The position numbers and the translations under genes were made by a program. The notes under the pieces were generated by a model. It searched no databases, was not told where the DNA came from, and saw only the letters and a program-made list of their open reading frames with translations. Below are positions 22,501 through 33,044 of a stretch of DNA of 64,000 nt, piece by piece. The stretch lies in the NCBI GenBank assembly GCA_964036275.1, contig OZ038434.1:10807060-10871059 (forward strand), in the 5' to 3' direction. Origin of the DNA: Litoditis marina (taxonomy: Eukaryota; Nematoda; Chromadorea; Rhabditida; Rhabditidae). Numbering within the stretch: the stretch's first letter is position 1; each line of letters opens with the position of its first letter.

Positions 22501-25119
22501 GGAATCGGTGTAGCACACTCGATACGGGCCAATTCTACAACTAACCGGGTTTTTAGGTAACCTAACTTACCTAACCCTTTTTTGGCAACCTTTTTCAGGT
22601 TACCTTGGTAGGTAACCTGTAAGTAACCTGGAATTATAATCCGGTTACCGTCCAAACTAATGGTAAAAACCACATTTTGCGTTAGAAAAACAGGTAACCG
22701 GTTTTTCATTTTAGGTTACCAACCGGTTACCTACTGAGGTAACCTGAAAAATAGGTTACCAAAAAAGGGTTAGGTTACCTAAAAACCCGGTTAGATATAG
22801 AATTCACCCTCGATACGTGCTGAAATTACGGGAGGTGGCTTTATGGCTCACAGAAAATGATTTAAAATCAGGTGTTTAATCATGGTAATCAAGCTACACA
22901 ACAGGATGTGAGATTAGGTGAACATCAGTAAAGAACTGCTATTGTTAGAATCAGGATGGTGTGACCAATTGTAAGAAAATCGGGTGGTTCGATGGATCAA
23001 CCAACAAATTCGCCATACGTGTGTTGCTGAAAACTCACCAAATTACACTTTTTGTTACATGTTTCAACCCTTGAACCTCACTTTTCAAGATTGTTCTACC
23101 TATCCTCCTCCCTCAGCATATCTCATTTCACTTGGGCTTTATGCATGATTTACACCACCCCAGTAACTGGGAAGTATAAGGTAAGTGGCATGTGGGGGAA
23201 CCAGAGGAAACCTACTTTTCCGAGAGAAAAAAGTCCGCGAAAGACAACTCAGAACTCACGTTCACGTGTCGGTGGGAAATCTTCCGGGTTGGAAGTATAT
23301 ACGTCAACGCCAGAATATTCATCGAACCTCATATCTGGAGCTGGCATGAAAGATGCAACCGCCCTTTCTTCCTGTAATACAAGCTTGAATTAAATAAAAC
23401 CGGAAGCTGAGCAGAGCTATACAACTTCTAAACAATGAACTAGAACAGTCCACTTCTCAACTGAGTTCTACTTCTACTTTTTGAACTGATTAATTTGCTT
23501 TATTACACTTATTGTCTAAACCATATCTGTCAAGTACATGCTTCCAGACAAATACGAAATAGGGTGTCAACTGGTTGGCTCATTTACATTCCCAGTGAAC
23601 TGCCAGCAAATGGCGCAGACCACGATCTAATCAGTTTTGCGGTTATGTCGCTGCCCGATTATCATTAAAATAAAATATTTTATTCTGAGAATTACTCATG
23701 GGAATACGATTGTCATGCTGGCTTCTGTAAAGTTTTACCGTTACCGAATATATGTGCGTACCTCTGGTGGCAGTAGAGGATTGACAGGCCACTGATAATT
23801 GATGATGATAACTTCATCCTCGTCCGGGGGGATACTGCTCCCATAGAATGTCTGAAAAAAACATTATTCAAGTAATTAAAGACTCCCACAACCCTCAAAA
23901 AACTGACACACAAGAAAAAGTTAACAGAAGCAGAGATGCTTATGAGTTAAATTGACGCTTGAAGAATTCGGCAACACGAACTCACAAACGACATAATAAC
24001 ATCATCTTCGAAGCGAATCAACCAAAACCCTCAACTCACATTTCTCGGTAACTGTTCGGGTCGGCTGCATGAACCAGCACCACCTGCAACAGACATCTGG
24101 GAGGTCGAGGAAACTGGCCGAAAAGCTATAAAACTTATTCGAATAAATAAGAGAGGTACATGAAACTCCTATACAATATTAAAATCTGACTAAATATTTT
24201 ACAAATGAACAACCAGAGATTATACATAACGCGTTACTTCTCATCCGCTAAAACAACTATCGCTCATCTGCTCATCTCTCAGGAAATCTACGGAACAACC
24301 TTCCTCGTTATCCGGATATGATATATGAAAATAGTTTAAATAAATTTGAAAAGTAAACGAAGATTAATATGAGAACAATCATGGCCGAGTCGAGCCATGA
24401 GAACGACACACGTAACAACAAGAATGTTAAGACCATTACGATTACTGATAACCCAGAAACACTCAGTACAACTGGAACTGACCTGACTGTTCATTTTGAC
24501 ATATATTCTCATCCTGATGGAACTCATACTTGCGCATATAGTGTAACATGACTTTGGCATGAACCTTAGTGGAGAAAACATGAACTACCTGAAAGAGAAG
24601 AGAGTAGATATGAGTAATTGAAGGACCAGGTAACTATAATTCGGCTGGAAAGAGGGAAATCATCATCATAGTCTTTCTTACTACGAGTCAAACGTGCTCG
24701 CTCCTTCTTTTGAAAGAAAACTGACCTTAGCTGCGCTAGGAAGAGGAATAGGTGCTGAGTATAGATTACTTCTCTTTGCAATCACAACTTCCATGCCTTT
24801 ACGAACTGGTATTCCATCTAATGCCGAGAAGAACAATCTGTACGGTGCACAGATTTCTTGAACAAGGGCATGCTGAAAATTTTGAAGCGTGATAATAATT
24901 TACAAGTAGTGCTATTATTTTCGTTACCTTAAAAAACGAAAATGTAGAAGCAAACTTCGCCACCTCGATGTGAAAAATAAGGCCTCTTCTAGTATCAGAA
25001 CTTCAGCAGAACATAAATACAGCAATAACAGTCGTTTAATGTCGGAACATTTTCAAACAAATTACCTCCCCCGGGTTATGTCCAGTGGTCTGACCGCTGA
25101 GCGAAGCTGGCTCTGCCAT
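17053..25119 (-). CDS. gene B: unrecognised nuclear-type protein, tandem paralog of gene A
   Basis: Exons: 25066-25119, 24726-24872, 24483-24588, 24040-24125, 23762-23851, 23260-23371, 22410-22526 (plus original 5' bases 22818-22819, now split off by a transposon), 22138-22204, 21658-21794, 21270-21333, 20858-20937, 20494-20578, 20120-20196, 19751-19903, 19250-19369, 18954-19020, 18718-18794, 18240-18386, 17053-17214 (stop TAA). Without the transposon the frame closes exactly at 649 residues. Starts MAEPASLSGQTTGHNPGE; the next exon (HALVQEICAPYRLFFSAL) matches gene A. Exons 11 and 13 share ACSVVP, an internal exon duplication absent from A. Exons 14-15 give the BEN-like segment (LVRAFCGKLFDADDICKHL; VEWIVSKAISSFSG; DRNKRLLMAIQRW). 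The C-terminus is basic (DRYRKKRLEEIMQSREI). A GTAAGT at 17052-17057 overlaps the stop, so a further 3' exon is possible. Function unknown. Confidence 0.75.
22527..22808. mobile_element. palindromic MITE with 9-bp target duplication, inserted in a coding exon (Mutator-like), copy 1
   Basis: 282 bp, almost wholly palindromic and built from GGTTACC/GGTAACC units. The left end is GGCCAATTCTACAACTAACC; the right end, read inward on the other strand, is GGTGAATTCTATATCTAACC. The flanks are a perfect 9-bp duplication CTCGATACG (22518-22526 and 22809-22817). Nine-bp duplications with long inverted ends are typical of Mutator-like elements (inference). No coding capacity. The insertion lies 2 bp into exon 7 of gene B beside its native acceptor (TTTCAG before 22819). 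The same family recurs at 52306-52553 in the opposite orientation. Confidence 0.92.
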
Positions 25120-26130
25120 ATGTCAGCTGGCAAGTCTGTATAGACTGAAATCACAACGATAATTAGAATAAATTGTTGAATAAAAACATTTTTAACTTAT
25201 TTAGTAAATTTTAAGAAAGTGAAGAAAACGCACACGCGACGCGTCTGGCTGGGCGATGCCACTTTGAAAGCGGGAAGCTGCATGATGCTGGCACTATAAC
25301 CCGCGGCGTTTCGGTGGCCGACATGATGACAGGATAAGGCTTGCCGCGAACCGGAGAAAGAGCGCGCGCCCTGCGCAAAATTTTTGACTTTTTTTGCAAT
25401 TTTCTCGAGGGTTTCGTGCGAGTTACCCTTCCTCATATCATATGTTCCCGGGTGAATAGCTATCAACTTGAAAAGAAAAAGAAACCGTCAAACGTTGCAA
25501 TGAAACTTAAGGGCTTTCAAAGATTACGACGAATTAGGCAATCCCAGAATAAGATAACCTCACGAAGAGTTAGGTAATGTTGTGTACTAATAAGGGCGGC
25601 GGAAGTTGATCGAAAATGATAAAGTATTGTGATATAGCATTGTAAGTAGGTAGGCGAACAGAAGTATATTATATAGTACAGAAGAATATATTATATAGTA
25701 CAGAACATTTAAACATTCAAGAACTCGAAGATTTTTATTTATTCAACTCAAATCATTACACATGTACTCTATCTTTGCATGTGTTATAAACGAGAATCGA
25801 AGATGTATTCTTTGCAGATATTATTTCCCTTCCCCGGAAATAAACTCCACAAAATACACCGCATACTGTAGGATCGACGTTGAATGGACAATGACTATAC
25901 CATTCACAAATCATCAGCAGTGATTTCGTAAATCCCTATCGTCAATCTCAATGAGAATTTGGCGAAATTATGTTCTAGCTGTTTTTCATCATGTTCCAGT
26001 TTTCAAAAAAGGAGTTCTACAGCATATAAGCAAAAATACTTTTATTAAACACTTTTGCAAGTTTTCTGAAAAAAACATTCAATTCTCAGTAAGAACGACT
26101 GGAACAATAATATGACCGTAGAGTTTTCTA

Positions 26131-26193
26131 TTTGCCACCTACACCACGTACAGGTCACCTACACCACGTATTTGCCACCTACACCACGTACAG
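26131..26193. repeat. short tandem repeat (CACCTACACCACGTA)
   Basis: Three copies of CACCTACACCACGTA, separated by short variable spacers, in about 63 bp. It lies just upstream of the LINE fragment. No function inferred. Confidence 0.85.
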
Positions 26194-26266
26194 CAGGTAC
26201 AGTGTTTGGGAGTGAGAGATAAACTTTTTTAGGAATGCTGTTTTGAAAATTCTGGTTTTGTAATTT

Positions 26267-26946
26267 TTGATCTCAAAAAAAATTCGTCCCATGGTCGAGA
26301 GTGGATGCACTGTATTTAATTCAGATAAGGGTGCTGTAAAAGCACTAGAATCTGTGCGAAACGATTTCACTAGGAAGTTGTTTATGAGGAAAGGTGGCTA
26401 CACTTATTGTAAAGTACCTTCATCTGAAGTAAGAAATAGAATACTTGGCCTGAAATCTCTGATTAGTCGTAGAGATACATTTGATTTGGTCATGGTGCAC
26501 AAAATCTTAACTGGTCAGATAGGTTTGAAACCGTGTAATTTTTATACTTTCTCGAACTCTAGAACAAGAGGAGCGAACACTAAACTGAGTTTTCCTATAC
26601 CAAAAACAAAACTGCGTCAGCAGTTTTTCTCCGTGCGAGCAGGTTCAAAATACTTGAAACTGACCAAAAATAAGAAGTTGCCATTTTCAGTTGCAGGGTT
26701 AAAACGAATAGTATCATCATAATATTGTGAGATCTGTACTGTATTTACTGACTGCCTACACCGTAACTTTTACTATTCCATTCCTTTATGTACCGTATGT
26801 TACATATGTTTCCGTATAGTATATCCCTTCGTTATATCTCTTCGTGTTCCATTCGTACTGTTTGACATGTTTAAATTTGTTTGCATCCTTACCATATTTT
26901 TTTTATCACACGCTTTACTTGCGTAATAAATTCATTCATTCATTCA
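26267..26946 (+). mobile_element. 5'-truncated non-LTR retrotransposon (CR1/L2-like LINE) 3' end
   Basis: An open frame 26267-26722 (151 codons, stop TAA) matches the region after the reverse-transcriptase core of CR1/L2-type LINEs: a FTRKLFMRKGG start, RNRILGLKSLISRRDTFDL, VHKILTGQIGL, then SRTRGANTKLSFPIP and RQQFFSVRAGSKYL. Known LINE proteins show the same order (RR-D-LL-YKILNG, RTRG, R-FFS-R). The polymerase core itself is absent, so this is a dead 5'-truncated copy. After about 200 bp of UTR it ends in AATAAATTCATTCATTCATT, an ATTC-repeat tail in place of poly(A), as CR1-type elements often have. There is no sign of host use. Confidence 0.8.
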
Positions 26947-27463
26947 AAACTTATATTTTTTAGTGTACAGTCGATTTTTTGGTTTCATTGAGAGAAGTGA
27001 TTGGAAATGATGAAAATGCCCAAAATTTGTAAATTTTGTCATTGTTCAAAATCTGTCAATTATGCCCTCTTTGCCGACAAAAAACGTAGATATAGGGTGA
27101 CCGAATCTGTGTTGTAGTTTGATTTCGATACACGCAACAACTAAGGAATTTCGGTTGAGAAGCGATTGGGATCGAACTATAAGAGCACGGGTAGGGTAAC
27201 ACACACCGTATTGGCCCTGGGGATGACCAAAGTTGGTACGCGGACAACTTTTTCAGCGAGGGAAGTTGTTTTCGGGCCCGAAAGGGCCGCAAAATTGAAA
27301 AAGAGAAGAAAATCGGGAATATTCTGTTGAATTCTAACTTCTACTTGGAATATTCTTTGTGTAGGGAGCTTGTTGTTGACTATTTACGATTTTTCAATTT
27401 TTTTCGAGGGGTTGTTCTTTCCGCAAGGCCGGTCAAAATTTTGGTCATCCCTCATTGAAAACT

Positions 27464-27570
27464 GGCTGCCCATGGCAAGCCATAAAAATGCCCATGGCAT
27501 GCCTGCCAAAAAGTTTCTGGCAATGCCTGGTGCATGCCATGGGCATTTTTATGGCATGCCATGGGCAGCC
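27464..27570. repeat. foldback palindrome (GCCCATGGCA units)
   Basis: Arms of about 39-40 bp (27464-27503 and 27532-27570) are inverted copies with few mismatches, built from GGCTGCCCATGGCA and ATAAAAATGCCCATGGCATG. A single arm-like piece (GGCTTGCCATGGGCAGCAG) recurs at 32757-32775. Probably a small MITE; no target duplication was identified. Confidence 0.75.
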
Positions 27571-28076
27571 TGGCCCGAAATATGCCATAAAGTGCATAAA
27601 TGCTCGCCGCTCCAAAAATGTTTCAATGGAAGTTTTTTTTTTCTGGTTTTGGAACAATTCAGTTTTTTTAGCAAGATTTATGAAACCAATCGAAGATCAT
27701 TAACAGAAAATTACTCGGACACAATTCACAGAAGTATGATATAAACCAAACAACACTATTGAGCCCATTATTGTAACATCAATCTAAACCGTATATTATA
27801 CATCTCACAGGTTAGTGAATGTGATTAAATTAATCACATTCTTATGAAAAAGAGTTTAACATGGACGAAAATCATAATACAAGCAAGAGTGCAAGAGAGA
27901 TAGGGAGAGAAAGTGAGATAGAGAGAGGGGAGAGAGCGAGAAAAGAGAGAGGTGGAGGATACAATCAATGAATCACCAGCAAGCTCGGGCAAGAATGGAG
28001 GTAAAAAGACATGGAAAGGTAACACAATATTAAATATTGAAACAAAAAATAAACACGATACTAAATATACAGTTCC

Positions 28077-31000
28077 CTACCAAAACACTGTTCCACTCTT
28101 GAAAATATAAAACATTAAACATACATACAAATCAGCAATCTTACTCTTCGTCGCGAAAACCCTGAAAGAAACAGATTGAGATGAGCAAATATCCCAAAAA
28201 TACCGCACTTAGAGTCTTTACAAGAAAATTAACCACGTGAGAGGTGAGACACACTCCGAACAACCGTACCAGAACCAGAGCTATGATCTTATAAGATTCG
28301 AAATTGATTGATAAAGAATTTAGCTGACTTCAATTTCTTTCAACGTGATTTTGCTATAACTACCGACATGATTGAAATCCTCTCCATTGAATTTCAGGAA
28401 ACAACTCATCACCATTCACTAATACTTTACACTCAGCTTCAGTTGCGAGTCATAAAAGTACGTACTCTGATGAACTAGTACTCTCACTAATAGTAGGGTG
28501 ATTTTGTTGAATGAGGACCCGTTTTCCTTACAACCAAGAGTTTAACTCGACCTAACTGTCTATAATACTGGTAATTTGGTTTTATAATCTTGGTTTAACT
28601 CTGCGTCCATATATTTGGTATCTGATTTAGTTGATGCCACCCAGTTGAGCGGCTTCAATAATGTTCGCTCGTTCTCGGTGAATGGCTGGAACCAACTCCA
28701 AACTATACAGCTTAAAGGAGACCGGAGAGCAACATGGTTTCTCGTAAAGCTGCTGTATCCTACTTTTGATTGGACGTGTTGCGTGTCGCGCGGCATTGTC
28801 ATGTGAATGTCACATGGACTGATCAAACCAATATACGAGTTAGTTGTGCTCTCTGATCTCAATACAGTAACAGTTAAGAGCCGCCCGAAACAAAACCTCT
28901 GCTCAAGTTGTGTTCCGGTCTCATTTAACGAGGATTTCACTATATTGTCCATATCCGTTTTAATCACGGTCGGGCTCTATGAAAAGTGAAGCTTCCGAAT
29001 CAGAAAACTAATTTTCCTTATGCTGTTCTCCAGATGTATGCTTGCGCATGATAGCAGCCGGCTCGTAACCCATAATGAAAACTCACTTTTCTAAAACAGA
29101 GAAGTGAACAGACAACGAACTAACGCGATATCCAGCAGCATTGTAGTGTAGGTCCATGTGATGATTCTTCCTCCGTAGAACTCGTCGGTACATTGTACAT
29201 ATGGCATATCCGTTTGAGCAGCAATCGAATCGAGCAGTTCATACCTGCTGCATTATAAGTTCAGTAATGATTCAACAACATGTTATTTGGTTCAGTTTGA
29301 ATCTGATAGCTCAGCTAAACATCAGCTTACTATTCTGGGAGACATATTATTTTAGAAATCAGGTCTCCGATCCGACTGAGCAAATTTGTGAGAATCTGGG
29401 GTTAACCATGCGAAGTGTTTTCGAGTAAACGAAATGAGGGCTCTTGTATAAAAAAGGCAGCTAATGTATGATGTATGCTTATTGCTCAATTTGAGAGAAT
29501 ACGGAAAAACCAACTGCACATATCAGTTAAGTGTTACAGTTCTTTGAAAATAAACTCGTTTTTCGATTGAAACACGGAAAATGTCATTATTTTGCATGAA
29601 AAACGGGCAACGTTTTCCGTATCAGCCAAAAGGTAGCCCTTTTCCGAAATTTTCTAGCCTCTCGGTTAACTTTACTTTGGTACGGATGTGTGAGCACTAG
29701 TAACCACTTTGGTTACTAGTGCTCACACACCCGTAACAAAGTGCTTATCAGATATCAGTCATTTCAACAGAACTTCAAACACAAGCCTCGAGCGTATGTA
29801 TAAACCATATCTTAACCAATCTGTTATTCATTTCAATCCAAGCTACCCGTACCCATAGAAAAAAATGAATGAACCAGCCAACCAGGAGAACCAGCGCTCT
29901 GCGCAATTTACGCCGAAAAACTAACGCCTATGAATAACGCCTTGTTCCCACATTTTTAATTAACCAAAACAAGCAAATTTATCTTAAGACAAGTAAAAGT
30001 ATGCAGGTTAAAGCTGGGCAAAGGGCTCACCTAGTTCAAAAGTCCTCGAGAAACGGCGGCCGATCCTAGATCCCAAGAGTCCCATGAGCCCATGACAAGG
30101 CAGCAAAGGCGGAGGTGTCCAGCACCCAAATACCAGAACGTATTTATCTACTAAAAAATACTGCAAAGAATGGAATTAAAAAGTAATGACAGGAATAGAA
30201 CTACCTTTTTTGTGTTTTATGTTGAACAGAGCACGACACTTTATCCTACCACAATCCACAAAATTGACGTCAAGTACAATTTTACGAAAATGAACAGCCA
30301 TTTGTGAGGAATAAAGCGCCCACAGCCCACTCCCTTCTAAAACCCAGTTCAAATTGAAAATGAAGCAGAGGAAATGAACCAATTCTCAAAAACAACCCAT
30401 CACCCCTCTTTCATACTTTTATTTTGTCAAGCACTTCATGCCTTCCCTTGAGCAATAGTATCATGAACTTTGCAAGCAAATCTGGCTTATATTCAAGCCA
30501 CACAGCAGAAATAAGCTAATTAGGTGTGATTATCCTACGGAAATTAGCCCGTTTTCATTACTGATTCGTAAAAATTTGCATCAAAAATAGGGCACTTCTC
30601 CCGATTTTGTTGATGGAGTAACCTGGTTTTATTTATTGAATGAGGAAAGTACTGGAAAACAAACGACGTATTTCCAACAGCTAGGAACTTGAAACGTATC
30701 CCACTTAAACCACATCTGGGATGTGCCAATATACTATAACAGGCAGAAATTTGTGTTGTACTGTACAGCCCTCGAAAAGTAAAAGTAATTATTCATCTTT
30801 CTGCTATTAATTTCACGGAACACAACTTCAAACACAAGCCCGAGAGTGGAACCGTAGCTCAATCAATCTTTTATCAATTTCATGTTATTCGTTATCTTTA
30901 GTAAAATATATTCAATAGTAAAATGTAGAAAAACAACGCTACGCGCGATTTTGCCGCAAAAACCCCCAGGTTCCCACATTCGTAATTGAAACCACGAAAG

Positions 31001-32022
31001 TTCATCTTAAAACAAAGGAAACTATTTAGTTTAGCTTCAGATCGACTCACCTTATTCGAAAATTCCTCTAGAAACTATGGCCGAATCTGGATCCCATTCC
31101 CATAAGGAAGCGGCTGCCCAGCTCCAAAATACTAACACAAAGATATCTGTAATCGATGTGACTTAAAAATGACGAAGTGCGTTCGATAATATTTGTATGT
31201 TGTGCATTCATTATATTATGAAGCACGACACTTAATCCTAGCACAAAAATAACTTTGACTCGGATGACTAGAGATACAAAATGAAAATAATTTATTATTG
31301 CGCTTTTATTGCGAGAGGGATGAGGGGTCAGCTTTTTGGTTCTGGTAAACGTCAAGCCAGTTTACACCTGCTAGAATAACAAAACGATACCGAGAGAGGT
31401 CCCCAGGAGAAAAACTCTGTAAGAGAAAGGTTGTGAGAGGGAGCCGAATATTACTGATTTAATTCACCGCTCAAAACACACACACACGTGTTTTCGACAA
31501 AGAGCAAAGACTGAAGGCGAGAAGTCGAGTACCCTTTTCAAAAATCAAAATTCAAACACAATTGGATACTAAATATCAAACTCCGTGTTGAACATGCACT
31601 CTTTCTGTATCGAGGAAATACGACCGAACCTCAAGCCACATCTGGTCCAAGTTAGAAGGATTACGCGACAAATCCCCCCGCGTCGCGGTCGAACAATTCC
31701 CCTCTCTCTCGGACAACTCCCCCTCAACCTATTTCTGACTAATTACAGTCATTTTTTGAACTAATTACATCACGTTCAGAAATACATAGTTTATAAAAGC
31801 CTTAAGAGATTATTAAGCTCCGTATACCTGAATCATTATTCATTTGAACCCGAAAAACAACATGAAATAATGATAAATTGAGTTCCATTGAATAACCTAA
31901 GTTATCTGACCTCAAGTTGTCCGCGTAGAGGGGGAAATTGTCCGACCGCAACGCGGCGGGGGGGGATTTGTCCGTAAACCTTGAAGTAGTGTAACCAAAG
32001 TACTAACTAACCTGATATCCAT
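28077..32022 (-). CDS. probable small multi-exon gene C, incompletely resolved
   Basis: The best exon is 29125-29244, reading YELLDSIAAQTDMPYVQCTD then EFYGGRIITWTYTTMLLDIA, with an acceptor (GCAGCAG) and a GTTAGT donor. Its phase fits an upstream mini-exon 32012-32022 (ATGGATATCAG, MDIR) with a GTTAGT donor, and a downstream exon 28077-28161 (VFATKSKIADLYVCLMF, stop TAG). That model gives about 71 residues with a hydrophobic C-terminal half. The introns would be unusually long (0.96 and 2.8 kb). The first and last exons rest only on phase and splice signals. I do not recognise the protein; the central exon may belong to a longer gene. Confidence 0.35.
28740..28932 (+). repeat. dispersed repeat, copy 2
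   Basis: Matches 3535-3722 in the same orientation. This copy extends the open reading upstream by chance, but the frame is not shared between copies, so it is not a gene. Confidence 0.75.
29674..29742. repeat. near-perfect hairpin palindrome
   Basis: Two 33-bp arms (29674-29706, 29710-29742) separated by CTT. The core TGTGAGCACTAGTAACCA is perfectly paired, with two mismatches near the outer ends. Either a tiny foldback transposon or a structured RNA site; no further copy was seen. Confidence 0.9.
29750..31360. repeat. tandem segmental duplication, non-coding
   Basis: Segments of about 29750-30420 and 30800-31360 are diverged direct copies. Both begin around ACTTCAAACACAAGCC, both contain a minus-strand stretch ending at a donor-like GTGAGCC/GTGAGTC (near 30030 and 31050), and both contain GCACGACACTTTATCCTA or GCACGACACTTAATCCTA. 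No open frame is conserved between them. They could be duplicated upstream exons or promoters for the minus-strand genes to the left (inference). Confidence 0.6.
31661..31977. mobile_element. MITE-like element with G/C-rich inverted ends
   Basis: About 317 bp with inverted ends of roughly 65 bp: TTACGCGACAAATCCCCCCG at the left and its counterpart (GGGGATTTGTCCGTAA) at the right, followed inward by matching GGTCG-ACAATT-CCCC and GGACAACT blocks. No target duplication is obvious and there is no coding capacity. Confidence 0.75.
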
Positions 32023-33044
32023 TGAGATTTCAGATTCGTTTGGCGCTGGTGCCACGTACTCCCTCCAACATTACAACAGAATACCGACAGGGTTTGAAAT
32101 TTACAAGTGCCACTCTCGTTCAGCTGTAAAATAAGAACAAGAATGCTGTCTGAGATGCCAAAAATAGTAGAAAATTAAATAAGAATGTGACCTAAAAGAA
32201 CAGAGAGGAACAGATGTAACTCAGATACCGAATCCGTGGAGCCACGAGCCAATATAATATATAAATCATGGAACCACTAGCCAATATTCCAGAGGAGGGG
32301 AGGATAGGAGTCAATATTCTGGAACTAGTCTAGTGTGACTTTGTCTATTTCAAGAAAATCAAAACGTATCTAGAGAATAGTGATTCACCGCTGCGAAGGA
32401 ATTCGAGATATTGCATTTAAATGTTCATTACAAAACTGATATAAAAACGATGCACATTATTTGTTTAAATTTAATGGGTTTTACATTAAATGGCCCTCCC
32501 ATTACAAACAAATTTCTTCTGACAACAACACTTCTCAAAATTATCTAGCAGACACCCGACAACGAATCAACAAAATACAAAGCTAAACACGCGAAAATAT
32601 AAAATAAATAAAAATATAGAAAAATTTATCGGACAACAAATTTTTTATTGCCGTACGTGCGCGTCCGCCAGACACCGTTAAACAGAGTACGCCGCGCATC
32701 GGACATGCGTTGGAAGTAATTTGCCCGAATAATGCCACAAAATTCTCAACTTTATGGCTTGCCATGGGCAGCAGATTCTCAGAGCTGATTGGCCTTATTT
32801 GGTTTTTGGAACGTGCGAACCCTGTAGTGAGAAGCTATAAATACAACCTGAGCATCATTGAAATAATAAAAAAAGTTTTTGTTTCTGCTTTCGTTCCTTC
32901 TCCTTTTCTAATTCTCTCCCTAATATGATTTGTATTCATCTCCATTTCAGCAGCAGTCATGTACAATTATACTCTCCAATTACCTCAGCTGCTTGGTATT
33001 CATTCCACTATTCTACCGTATGCCACACTACAACATTTGAAGAA

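Larger units (their letters stand above)
25120..28076. other. spacer upstream of gene B, repeat-rich
   Basis: Three kilobases with no recognised host gene. Contents: the presumed gene B promoter; a small imperfect tandem repeat near 25660-25705 (TATTATATAGTACAGAA twice); the LINE fragment at 26267-26946; a palindrome at 27464-27570; and GA-rich sequence at 27890-27960. Confidence 0.5.

Noticed and set aside
22534..22709. Open frame through the MITE in front of gene B exon 7, as if a long coding exon
   Set aside because: The upstream part is transposon palindrome; it only happens to be open, and the paralog has a normal short exon here.
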